Shown here piece after piece: positions 23,493 through 30,539 of a stretch of 64,000 nt of DNA. Made by a program: the position numbers and the translations under genes. The notes below the pieces were generated by a model. That model worked only from the letters and a program-made list of their open reading frames with translations. It was not told the DNA's origin and ran no database searches. The stretch spans positions 62,001-126,000 of the forward strand of contig CAZTOU010000005.1 in NCBI GenBank assembly GCA_964615365.1, read 5' to 3'. Origin of the DNA: CAVXZE01 sp964615365. Lineage in GTDB: Bacteria > Myxococcota_A > UBA9160 > UBA6930. Within the stretch, counting starts at the first letter, position 1; each line of letters starts with the position of its first letter.

Positions 23493-24908
23493 CTAGATGT
23501 CGTAGTAGAGCTCGAACTCGTGGGGGTGGGGGCGCACCCGGATCGGATCCACCTCGCTCTCCCGCTTGTAGTCGATCCACATCTCGATGGCGTCGCGGGT
23601 GAATACGTCGCCCTTGAGCAGGAACTCGTGGTCCTCGTGGAGCGCGTCGAGCGCCTCGTCGAGGCTGCTCGGCATGGTGGGAACACCGGCCGCCTCCTCC
23701 GGCGAGAGGGCGTAGATGTTCTTGTCGAGCGGCTCTCCGGGGTGAATCTTGTTCTCGATCCCATCGATCCCCGCCATCAGCATCGCCGAGAAGGCCAGAT
23801 AGGGGTTGCAGGCCGGATCCGGGTAGCGGACCTCCACCCGCTTGGTCTTCGGGCTCGGCGAGTACATCGGGATGCGGCAGGCCGCCGAGCGGTTGCGGCT
23901 CGAGTAGGCCAGGTTCACCGGCGCCTCGAATCCCGGCACCAGCCGCTTGTAGGAGTTCGTAGTCGGGTTGGTGAACGCGGCCAGCGCCTTCGAATGCTGG
24001 AGGATGCCGCCGATGTAGTAGAGGCCCAGCTCGGAGAATCCCGCGTAGCCGTCGCCGGCCATCAGGGGCTTGCCCTCCTTCCAGATCGACTGATGGGTGT
24101 GCATGCCCGAGCCGTTGTCCTCGAAGAGGGGCTTGGGCATGAAGGTCGCCGTCATGCCGTTCTTCCGCGCCACCTGCTTCACCACGTACTTGTACTTGAG
24201 CAGCTGGTCGGCCATGGTGACGAGCGTCTCGAACTTCATGTCGATCTCGGCCTGACCGCCCGTCGCCACCTCGTGGTGCTGCGCCTCCACGGTGATGCCA
24301 AGCTGCTGCATCACCAGACACATCTCGGTGCGGATGTCCTGCAGTGAATCCGCGGGGGGGACCGGGAAGTAGCCCTGCCCGGTTCGCGGCTTGCAGGCCA
24401 GATTGGCGCCGTCCTCGTCGCGGCCCGAGTTCCAGACTCCCTCTATCGAATCCACCTCGTAGAAGCCGTGATTGGTGCCGGTGCTGAAGCGCGCGTCATT
24501 GAAGATGAAGAACTCGGCCTCGGGACCGACGTACGCGGTGTCGCCGATCCCCGTCTGCCGGAGGTAGTTCTCGGCCTTCCGCGCGATGTAGCGCGGATCG
24601 CGCGAGTAGGGCTCCTTGCTGATCGGATCGACGATGTCGCTGATCAGCACCAGGGTGGGGTGCTTGTAGAACGGATCGATGAAGGCGGTCGTCGGATCCG
24701 GAACCATCAGCATGTCGCTCTCGTGAATCGACTGCCAGCCACGGATCGACGAGCCGTCGAAGCCGAGACCCTCCTCGAAGTGATCCTCGGTGATCTCGTT
24801 GATCGGGTAGGAGCAGTGCTGCCAGGTGCCGGGCCAGTCGGTGAAACGGAGGTCCACCATCACGGCGTTGTTGGTTCGTGCAAAATCCAGCGCTTCTTTC
24901 GCGTTCAT
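23493..24908 (-). CDS. glnA: Glutamine synthetase type I
   Basis: 471 aa, the length of GSI-beta. FDGSSIRGWQSIHESDM, GPEAEFFIF, the ATP-binding GGQAEIDMKF, GSGMHTHQSIW, NPTTNSYKRLVPGFEAPV and RSAACRIP are present. NIYALSPEE carries the adenylylation tyrosine (~Tyr399), so the enzyme is probably controlled by GlnE. It makes glutamine from glutamate and ammonia. AGAGGAAA precedes the ATG. It follows glnB by 42 bp and is most likely driven from the sigma-54 promoter upstream of glnB. Confidence 0.97.
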   Translation of the reverse strand: MNAKEALDFARTNNAVMVDLRFTDWPGTWQHCSYPINEITEDHFEEGLGFDGSSIRGWQSIHESDMLMVPDPTTAFIDPFYKHPTLVLISDIVDPISKEPYSRDPRYIARKAENYLRQTGIGDTAYVGPEAEFFIFNDARFSTGTNHGFYEVDSIEGVWNSGRDEDGANLACKPRTGQGYFPVPPADSLQDIRTEMCLVMQQLGITVEAQHHEVATGGQAEIDMKFETLVTMADQLLKYKYVVKQVARKNGMTATFMPKPLFEDNGSGMHTHQSIWKEGKPLMAGDGYAGFSELGLYYIGGILQHSKALAAFTNPTTNSYKRLVPGFEAPVNLAYSSRNRSAACRIPMYSPSPKTKRVEVRYPDPACNPYLAFSAMLMAGIDGIENKIHPGEPLDKNIYALSPEEAAGVPTMPSSLDEALDALHEDHEFLLKGDVFTRDAIEMWIDYKRESEVDPIRVRPHPHEFELYYDI

Positions 24909-24950
24909 CGACGATTTCCTCTGTGTGTCGGATGCGTCCAGGCCATCGAG

Positions 24951-25289
24951 TCAGACGGCGTCGGGTCCGCGCTCACCGGTCCGGATGCGTACCGCTTCGT
25001 CCAGGGGAAGGACGAAGATCTTGCCGTCGCCGATGCGCCCGGTATTCGCCGCCGAGACGATCGCCTCGACGACCTTGTCCGTGAGCTCGTCGCTCACGGT
25101 GATCTCGAGCTTGATCTTGGGAAGGAAGTCGACCACGTATTCCGCGCCCCGGTAGAGCTCGGTGTGCCCCTTCTGGCGCCCGAATCCCTTTACCTCGGTC
25201 ACCGTCATCCCATGGATCCCGATCGCGCTGAGCGCTTCCTTGACCTCATCCAGCTTGAAGGGCTTGATGATGGCCTCGACCTTACGCAT
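24951..25289 (-). CDS. glnB: Nitrogen regulatory protein PII
   Basis: 112 aa, exactly the PII length. MRKVEAIIKPFKLDEVKEAL, the T-loop GRQKGHTELYRGAEY with uridylylation Tyr51, and the B/C-loop GRIGDGKIFVLPLDEAVRIRTGE are all intact. PII senses ATP/ADP, 2-oxoglutarate and uridylylation, and signals to NtrB, GlnE and AmtB. GGGAAGGGAATGCC precedes the ATG. A perfect sigma-54 promoter lies 79 nt upstream. No amtB is adjacent, so glnB is preferred over glnK. Confidence 0.95.
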   Translation of the reverse strand: MRKVEAIIKPFKLDEVKEALSAIGIHGMTVTEVKGFGRQKGHTELYRGAEYVVDFLPKIKLEITVSDELTDKVVEAIVSAANTGRIGDGKIFVLPLDEAVRIRTGERGPDAV

Positions 25290-25379
25290 GGCATTCCCTT
25301 CCCTCTCGTGGCCTTCGATGGGCCACTCTTGGGCTGCGCGGGATGCAGACCCCGCATCGACCCGTCTCCTCCGGTAACA

Positions 25380-25394
25380 GCAATGGGCGTGCCA
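25380..25394 (-). promoter_or_regulatory. Sigma-54 promoter of glnB-glnA
   Basis: On the minus strand TGGCACGCCCATTGC matches the consensus, with 10 bp between GG and GC. The predicted start near 25368 gives a 79-nt leader to glnB. Confidence 0.8.
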
Positions 25395-25454
25395 ACGCGA
25401 ATCCGGTGTGAGAGCCCGGGAGGAGGCCGCTCCGGAGGGATCTGTGCTGATTCC

Positions 25455-25493
25455 TGCCCAGATCGTGGGCGCCGTCTGCCCACGAATTGGGCA
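25455..25493. promoter_or_regulatory. Two tandem NtrC-like enhancer dyads
   Basis: TGCCCA-GATCG-TGGGCG (25455-25471) and TGCCCA-CGAAT-TGGGCA (25477-25493) share a 17-bp dyad format like the known NtrC site TGCACC-N5-GGTGCA. Their centres are 22 bp apart, two helical turns, so dimers would bind the same DNA face. They lie about 95/117 bp from the glnB start and 93/115 bp from the Fis-like gene start. Confidence 0.65.
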
Positions 25494-25551
25494 GGGGCTC
25501 CGGAGCGGCGGCTCGTCGAGGGAGCGGACGTCTCCCGTTCGCTCTCGAAGC

Positions 25552-25566
25552 TGGCACGTCTCTTGC
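25552..25566 (+). promoter_or_regulatory. Sigma-54 promoter of the Fis-like gene
   Basis: TGGCACGTCTCTTGC matches the consensus, with 10 bp between GG (25553-25554) and GC (25565-25566). The predicted start near 25578 leaves a 28-nt leader with AGAGAGA before the ATG at 25606. Confidence 0.8.
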
Positions 25567-25605
25567 GAACTCTGGAGACCGATGTCCAGCCATTCCAGAG
25601 AGAGA

Positions 25606-25902
25606 ATGATTCCCATCCATCACGAGCCTTCCCTGGACCTGCTCTTCGACGGCTTTCTGCGCCGGGCTGCCGAGCGCAACGGGGGATCAGCGCCCAAGCT
25701 CCGGGACTGGGTGAGCCTGGCGGAGGCCTGGCGCATCCGCGGCGCACTCCGCCAGTGCCGGGGCAATCGCACCGCCACCGCCCGGATGCTGGGCATCGGG
25801 CGGCGAACCCTCTACTCGAAGATGGAGAAGCTCGGGATCCTCTCGGACTCCCCGGGGAACGACGGCGAGGAAGCCTCCCGGCCCGAAATCCACTTCCCCT
25901 GA
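25606..25902 (+). CDS. Stand-alone Fis/NtrC-type DNA-binding protein
   Basis: 98 aa from the ATG at 25606; an upstream in-frame ATG at 25582 lacks a ribosome binding site inside the predicted transcript. The C-terminal half (IRGALRQCRGNRTATARMLG, then IGRRTLYSKMEKLGIL) is the Fis-type helix-turn-helix that ends NtrC-family activators. No AAA+ or receiver domain is present. The first ~45 residues are helical and unrecognised. Its sigma-54 promoter and shared enhancers with glnBA suggest it belongs to the nitrogen regulon, perhaps binding the same dyads and modulating NtrC. That role is inference. Confidence 0.72.
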   Translation: MIPIHHEPSLDLLFDGFLRRAAERNGGSAPKLRDWVSLAEAWRIRGALRQCRGNRTATARMLGIGRRTLYSKMEKLGILSDSPGNDGEEASRPEIHFP

Positions 25903-25946
25903 GCGGTCACCGGAGACCTCCGCGGGAGCGCAGATTCGCACCTCTC

Positions 25947-26993
25947 TCAGGGGAGCTCCTCTCGAACCTGTCCGGGGAGGACGCGAACCTCGGGGGCTTC
26001 CGCCTGGGAGGTGACCGCCGGGAGGGGGAGCGGACCGAGGAGACGCTCCGCCCTCTCCTCCTGCTCCCTCCGCCACTCCCCGTATCGCAGCCTGGCGGTC
26101 TCGTAGTGCTCCTCGTTGTCGATGTCGATGGCAGAGCCGCCGATCTCGGTGGTGACGAAGCGGAGATCCGTTCGCAGCAGGCCTCCCACCGCCTTCTCGA
26201 TCCGGGAGACGCGGATCCCGCGGCGCAGCAGGTCGGCCAGCCGCGCCCAGCCCCGCCGGTCCGCCACGCCGGCCGCGTGGAGCATGAGGTAGTAGCCGAG
26301 AATGCGCAGGCCTCCGCGCTCCGCCCGGAGGATTCGCCAGGCCAGCGAGATGATGTGCCCGATCTGCTTCTGGTAGCGGTGCTCGTACATCTCCTCGATG
26401 TAGTGCCGGTTGCCCATGCGGGCGGGCTTCACCAGGTGGAGGTTGCTCTGGCGAAAGCGACCCTCGCGCAGGTTGAAGTAGGCCATCTCGATCCCCGGGG
26501 TGCCGGGCTCGGTGCCGTAGAAGGACCTCATCGAGTCCTCGGTCACCAGCCCGACGGCGTAGTCGCACTCGAGAGCCGCGCCGCGCTGGATGAAATCCGA
26601 GATCTCCTGGGGCGTGGCAAAGGGAAGATCGGCGGAGAGGAAGAGCACCGGGCGCTCGGCATCTTCGGGAGTGGGATCCTTCCCCTCAGGGCCGGCCCCG
26701 GGCAGCAGCCGTCGATAGGTCTGCCAGCAATTCTCGAAGAGGTTCCGGAACTGGGGAACGATGGTGAGGGGCACGCGCAGCTCGGCGCGCAGCGAGGGAT
26801 CGGCGAACGTCTCCTCGAGACGCTCGGCGTTCCCGACCACCCAGATCTCGGAGATCTCCGGAACCCGTTGCAGAATCGACACGACCTGCGAGACCAGCGC
26901 CCGGCCTCCGATCTCGAGATAGACCTTGCTCTGGCCGCAGACCGCCTTGGATGCGCGTCCGTCACCCGCCGCAATGACCGCCGGGACCTTCAC
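25947..26993 (-). CDS. Nucleotidyltransferase-like protein (GT-A/MobA-type fold)
   Basis: 348 aa from the GTG at 26993 (MKVPAVIAAGDGRASKAV). The N-terminus is a nucleotide-sugar pyrophosphorylase or MobA-like start: AAGDGRASKAVCGQSKVYLE, then ISEIWVVGNAERLEE and PVLFLSADLPFATPQEISDF, with the D of SADLP as the expected metal ligand. The C-terminal half (RHYIEEMYEHRYQKQIGHII) is not familiar and ends IGGSAIDIDNEEHYE. It probably activates a sugar or polyol with an NTP; the substrate is unknown. The GTG overlaps the stop of a 23-codon frame upstream. Confidence 0.72.
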   Translation of the reverse strand: MKVPAVIAAGDGRASKAVCGQSKVYLEIGGRALVSQVVSILQRVPEISEIWVVGNAERLEETFADPSLRAELRVPLTIVPQFRNLFENCWQTYRRLLPGAGPEGKDPTPEDAERPVLFLSADLPFATPQEISDFIQRGAALECDYAVGLVTEDSMRSFYGTEPGTPGIEMAYFNLREGRFRQSNLHLVKPARMGNRHYIEEMYEHRYQKQIGHIISLAWRILRAERGGLRILGYYLMLHAAGVADRRGWARLADLLRRGIRVSRIEKAVGGLLRTDLRFVTTEIGGSAIDIDNEEHYETARLRYGEWRREQEERAERLLGPLPLPAVTSQAEAPEVRVLPGQVREELP

Positions 26994-27061
26994 TGCAGAA
27001 GCTCGTGGTCGCGGATGAAGATCATGAGTTCCGAGGTCAGGTCCTGGCACCCGGCCGCCAT
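26990..27061 (-). CDS. Possible 23-aa leader ORF coupled to the nucleotidyltransferase gene
   Basis: ATG at 27061 opens a short frame (MAAGCQDLTS...RDHELLQ) preceded by AGAGGG. Its TGA overlaps the GTG of the next gene (GTGA). The coupling geometry is convincing but the peptide has no known relative. It could be a leader peptide or chance. Confidence 0.35.
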   Translation of the reverse strand: MAAGCQDLTSELMIFIRDHELLQ

Positions 27062-27109
27062 CGGGAGCCCTCTCACCCCGACTGCCCGGAGCGGGACCGG
27101 CGGGGACAC

Positions 27110-27185
27110 TGGTGGAGCCGAGCGGGATCGAACCGCCAACCTCCGCGTTGCGAACGCGGCGCTCTCCCAATTGAGCTACGGCCCC
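27110..27185 (-). tRNA. tRNA-Ala (anticodon CGC)
   Basis: 76 nt including encoded CCA. The acceptor stem GGGGCCG/CGGCTCC contains the G3-U70 pair that identifies alanine tRNA. The D-arm GCTC..GAGC, anticodon stem CCGCG/CGCGG with loop TTCGCAA (anticodon CGC), and T-arm GGCGG-TTCGATC-CCGCT are all in place. It reads the GCG codon. Confidence 0.95.
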
Positions 27186-27207
27186 GGGGCCCAAAAATAG
27201 CCGGAAG

Positions 27208-27236
27208 ACGGTAGGCGGAGGCCACTGGACAGTCAA
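27208..27236 (-). promoter_or_regulatory. Sigma-70-like promoter of tRNA-Ala
   Basis: On the minus strand TTGACT (27236-27231), a 17-bp spacer, then TACCGT (27213-27208), ending 22 bp before the tRNA 5' end. Confidence 0.45.
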
Positions 27237-27261
27237 CCTGCTTCGGTGGCAGGATCTCTGT

Positions 27262-27720
27262 ATGACGATCGAGATACGCCAGATTCTGGTAGCCGTGGAC
27301 TTCTCGGAGCACGCCGAGCCGGTGATCGAGTGGGGCACCCACCTGGCGGAGGAGCATGGGAGCAGGCTGATCCTGCTTCACGCCTACCACCTCCCCGTCG
27401 AGTTCCAGCAGCTCGAAGGCGCGTACCTGCCCCAGGATTTCTGGACCAACGTCAAGGCGGAGGCCCAACAGAACCTCGCCAAGCATGCCGAGGAGGTCTC
27501 CCGGAAGGGGATCGAGGTGGAGGCGGTGGTCCGCGAGGGCTACCCCGCGACGGTGATCGAGGAAGAGGCCGTGCGTCAGAACGCCGATCTGATCGTGATC
27601 GGGACCCGCGGGCTCTCCGGACTCAAGCACCTGCTGCTCGGCAGCATCGCGAAGCGCGTGGTCCAGAAGGCGCCCTGCCCGGTCCTCACCGTCAAGCTTC
27701 CCGAGCCGTCCGAGAGCTAG
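27262..27720 (+). CDS. Universal stress protein (UspA family)
   Basis: 152 aa, a single Usp domain. ILVAVDFSEHAEPVIEWG opens it; the ATP-binding loop is GTRGLSGLKHLLLGSIAKRVV, ending PCPVLTVK. The intact Gly-rich loop predicts ATP binding. Stress-related signalling is the general role; no specific partner is visible. AGGATC lies 8 nt before the ATG. Its 3' end overlaps the PfkB-SIS gene on the other strand by 29 nt. Confidence 0.93.
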   Translation: MTIEIRQILVAVDFSEHAEPVIEWGTHLAEEHGSRLILLHAYHLPVEFQQLEGAYLPQDFWTNVKAEAQQNLAKHAEEVSRKGIEVEAVVREGYPATVIEEEAVRQNADLIVIGTRGLSGLKHLLLGSIAKRVVQKAPCPVLTVKLPEPSES

Positions 27721-29323
27721 CCTCACCGAGCTTGCCGGAGGGGTGACGCGCGTGGTACTCGGCGCGGCTGAAGCCACGCTCTGACTCGAGGAGCGCCGAG
27801 AGCGCCGCCAGAACCAGGATTTCGGCCGCCACGCTGCTGCGGGGTGCGAAACCCAGGCCGCCCCCCTCCTTCGCCACACCCGCATCGAGAACCACGTCGG
27901 CAGCCCCGGCGAGGCGGGAGCGGAGCCCTCCCGTCACCGCGATCAGCTTGGCCCCGAGCCCGCGCACCGCCTCGAGGGCCCGGTGGAGCTCCTCGGTCTC
28001 CCCGCTGTTGCTGATGGCGATCACCACGTCGCCGGAGACGATCTGGCCGGCGCTCCCGTGCACCGCCTCGGTCCCGTGCAGGAAGGTGGCCGGAGTGCCG
28101 GTGGACGAGAGCAGCGAGGCGGCGTAGTGGGCCACGTGCTCGGGCTTCCCGATGCCGGTCACGTGAACGCGGCCCCCCTCCGCCTCCGCGGTGCGGATCA
28201 GCGCGACCGCCTCCTGGAAGAGGGCCGGATCGGCGCGCTCTCGAAGCGCCGAGAGCTCCGCTATGGCCGCGTCGAAGTAGTCGATTGCCTCGCTCCTGGC
28301 CGAGCTCGCCGGCGCTTCGGGGGGCGGAGCGAGGGAGAAGGGCGCGCCGTCGTAGAGCTCGAGGACCCGTGCTCGAGCTGCCTCGGGGTCCTCGGGAAAG
28401 CCGCCGAGCTTTTCGGCGCAGGCGGTTCCACAGGCGTTGGCCAGCTTCCCGGCGTCCTCCCAGCCGAGGCCCTGCTCGAGGGCCACCAGCAGGCCGCCGA
28501 GAAAAGCATCCCCGGCGCCGGTGGTGTCGATCACCCGGCTCGCCGCGTAGGCGGGGACGCGAAGGGCGACTCTCTCCGCCGAAATGGCACAGCCGGCCTC
28601 GCCGTCCGTCACCACCACCACGGGGTTGCCGTAGCGCGTGCGCATCCCCTCCGCGATCGCCAGGGCGTCGCCTTCCGTACCGGGGAGCAGCTCCCGCGCC
28701 GCGGCCTTCGCCGGCTTGAGAAGGGTGGCTCGGCGCAACACCGCCTCGAGGGTCGCCTGGTCACCGAGGCCCGGCACTGCGTCCGAGGGGGGCACGTCGA
28801 GATCCACGACGCTAGGGATGCCGGCCTCCTCCGCGATCCGCAGCACCTCGAGAACAGCGGCCAAGGGTAGCTGCGAGACCTCCGTAGAAATCCGCCGGGA
28901 TCCGGTGATGAACGCCGTGTGGCTGGCGCGAATCTGCTCAGGGGTGGTCTCGGAGGTCGCACCGGGGGCCACGTAGATGGCCCGACCCCCCTCGTCGTCC
29001 ACGAAGATGTGGGCGACGGAGCTGGCCGAGCCGTCGAGGACCAGATCCCGCTCGATGCCGAGCCGGTCCATGGCCGCGCGCAGGAAGCGACCGTTCTCGT
29101 CTTCGGCCTGCTTGCCGAACACACCCGTCTGCAGACCCAGTGCCGCCGCCCAGCCCAGATGATTGAGCACCACGCCGCCGACGTAGGTCTGCTCGGGCCG
29201 ACCGTCGGGCATCGGCCGCAGGATCCCCTTCTCCTCGGCGCCGAGCACCCGCGGGATGCGGTGCAGCCTGTCCACGACCATGCTGCCGATCCCGGCGACG
29301 TCCCGGACCCGACCCTCGGTCAT
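27692..29323 (-). CDS. Fusion of PfkB-family sugar kinase and KdsD/GutQ-like SIS isomerase
   Basis: 543 aa. Residues 1-~320 form a PfkB kinase: GGVVLNHLGWAAALG near the start and catalytic DTTGAGDAFLGGLLVAL. After an Ala/Pro linker, residues ~345-543 form a SIS domain with VHVTGIGKPEHVAHYAA, ISNSGETEELHRALEA and the ending HPSGKLGE, close to the KdsD/GutQ arabinose-5-phosphate isomerases. One chain would thus phosphorylate and isomerise a sugar or sugar acid. Its ATG overlaps the aldolase stop by 4 nt, so kinase/isomerase and aldolase are made together. Substrate unknown. Confidence 0.85.
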   Translation of the reverse strand: MTEGRVRDVAGIGSMVVDRLHRIPRVLGAEEKGILRPMPDGRPEQTYVGGVVLNHLGWAAALGLQTGVFGKQAEDENGRFLRAAMDRLGIERDLVLDGSASSVAHIFVDDEGGRAIYVAPGATSETTPEQIRASHTAFITGSRRISTEVSQLPLAAVLEVLRIAEEAGIPSVVDLDVPPSDAVPGLGDQATLEAVLRRATLLKPAKAAARELLPGTEGDALAIAEGMRTRYGNPVVVVTDGEAGCAISAERVALRVPAYAASRVIDTTGAGDAFLGGLLVALEQGLGWEDAGKLANACGTACAEKLGGFPEDPEAARARVLELYDGAPFSLAPPPEAPASSARSEAIDYFDAAIAELSALRERADPALFQEAVALIRTAEAEGGRVHVTGIGKPEHVAHYAASLLSSTGTPATFLHGTEAVHGSAGQIVSGDVVIAISNSGETEELHRALEAVRGLGAKLIAVTGGLRSRLAGAADVVLDAGVAKEGGGLGFAPRSSVAAEILVLAALSALLESERGFSRAEYHARHPSGKLGEASSRTAREA

Positions 29324-30402
29324 CGCGTCACCCAGGTCGGGACCAGCAGCTTGCGTGCCATGCCGCGTACCTCCTCGAAGACTTCGTCGAAGCGCTCGGC
29401 ATCGGGCCGGGCGAGGGCCGGGGTGCCCTCCGCCACCGCGTCGCTGGTGATCACGCCGAGCCGAAGCAGGGCGCGTTTCAGACAGGCGATGGTCCGCTTG
29501 CCGCCCGCCGCGTGGGTCCCGACCGAGAAGGCCTCGAGCACCTGCTGGACCCGGTCCATGCGCTCCGTGTCACCCGCGCGACAGAGCTGCCAGGCTCGGG
29601 CCCACTCGCGCGGCAGGGCGTTGGCGGGGCCCGCGACCACGCCGATGGGAAGCCCTCCGCGCATCCGGCGGCGCTGCCAGTGCTCGGCGATCACACCCCC
29701 CAAGCCGCGGCGGGGCCGGAAGATCTCGAAGATGAGCATCGCGTTGCCCACGTAGATGCCGAACTCTCCGCGCTCCCGGAAGCTGGCAGCCGCCTTGGTG
29801 TAGTTCCCGAGTACCCGCCGCGGTGCGCTCACCTTGATGCCGCGCACGAAATCGAGGCGGGAGAGAGCCTTCACCTGCCGCGTGCGAATGTGTGGGATCT
29901 TCGGATCCACGGCGATGTCGGCATTGTCGTACAGGTAGATCGGAATCCGGCGCGGGCGCGCATCCAGCAGGTCCCCCACTTCCCGGGTGAAGAAGTGCAC
30001 CGGATCCGGGAGTCCGCGGATGGAAAGCGGTGCCAGGACGGCGGCCTCCACGCCGGCAGAGATGGCAAAGTCGAGGTTCTCGAGGGTCTCCTCGGGAGTG
30101 TGCGCGGTCACCCCTGCCCACGCCTCCACCTCCCGTCCCGAGCCCGGGGCCATGGTCGCGTTGGCCTTGGCCACCTCCTCCACACAGAGCTGGATGACGC
30201 GCCGCTGGACCGCCGGCTCGATCCGATCCCACTCGCCCGTGGTCCCGGCCGCGAAGACGACGTCGGCTCCGTAGCCGTCCTGGATGACGTGCCGAACCAC
30301 GGCCCGCTGGCCCTCCTCGACGAGGGCACCGGACTCGTCGAGCACGGTGACCACCGGCACCGAGAGCCCAGGCCTGGGGCGCGTATCCTCGACACTCCGC
30401 AC
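29320..30402 (-). CDS. DHDPS/N-acetylneuraminate lyase-family aldolase
   Basis: 360 aa from a GTG at 30402 with GGAGGA 6 nt upstream. The class I aldolase motif AAGTTGEWDRI, the tyrosine segment IPIYLYDNAD and a Schiff-base lysine in GIKVSAPRR are present. The sequence around them differs from biosynthetic DapA, and the protein is longer, with a C-terminal helical extension. It probably cleaves or forms a 2-keto-3-deoxy sugar acid with pyruvate. Translational coupling to the PfkB-SIS fusion suggests a short catabolic route. Confidence 0.82.
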   Translation of the reverse strand: MRSVEDTRPRPGLSVPVVTVLDESGALVEEGQRAVVRHVIQDGYGADVVFAAGTTGEWDRIEPAVQRRVIQLCVEEVAKANATMAPGSGREVEAWAGVTAHTPEETLENLDFAISAGVEAAVLAPLSIRGLPDPVHFFTREVGDLLDARPRRIPIYLYDNADIAVDPKIPHIRTRQVKALSRLDFVRGIKVSAPRRVLGNYTKAAASFRERGEFGIYVGNAMLIFEIFRPRRGLGGVIAEHWQRRRMRGGLPIGVVAGPANALPREWARAWQLCRAGDTERMDRVQQVLEAFSVGTHAAGGKRTIACLKRALLRLGVITSDAVAEGTPALARPDAERFDEVFEEVRGMARKLLVPTWVTR

Positions 30403-30469
30403 GGGCTCCTCCGTCTGGACGATGGGAGAAGAGGCTAGCTCGCATCTGCGATCTGCGGGATGGGCCGCA

Positions 30470-30516
30470 GCAAGCGCCGCAGGCGCGCGCAGCGAGGCGA
30501 AGCCGAGCGAAGTTCG
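30470..30516 (+). repeat. Dispersed hairpin repeat, long form, upstream of the aldolase gene
   Basis: GCAAGCGCCGCAGGCGCGCG followed by CAGCGAGGCGAAGCCGAGCG and AAGTTCG. It differs at two positions from the copy at 8675-8720 and lies between the REC-XRE stop and the aldolase start. Confidence 0.75.
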
Positions 30517-30539
30517 AAAAGAAGGGCACCTGGCCCCGG

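Larger units (their letters stand above)
25290..25605. other. Divergent nitrogen-control intergenic region, 316 bp
   Basis: Between glnB (minus) and the Fis-like gene (plus) lie two sigma-54 promoters facing outward (25380-25394 and 25552-25566). Two tandem dyads (25455-25493) sit midway, each pair 93-117 bp from both predicted starts. Two CTCCGGAG palindromes (25430-25437, 25498-25505) flank the dyads as parts of longer inverted arms GCCGCTCCGGAG/CTCCGGAGCGGC. No coding function is seen inside. Confidence 0.7.

Noticed and set aside
29320..30402. Second dapA
   Set aside because: The YNIPGRT tyrosine motif is replaced by YLYDNAD and the protein is longer; the canonical dapA is at 18220-19092 within the dap operon.
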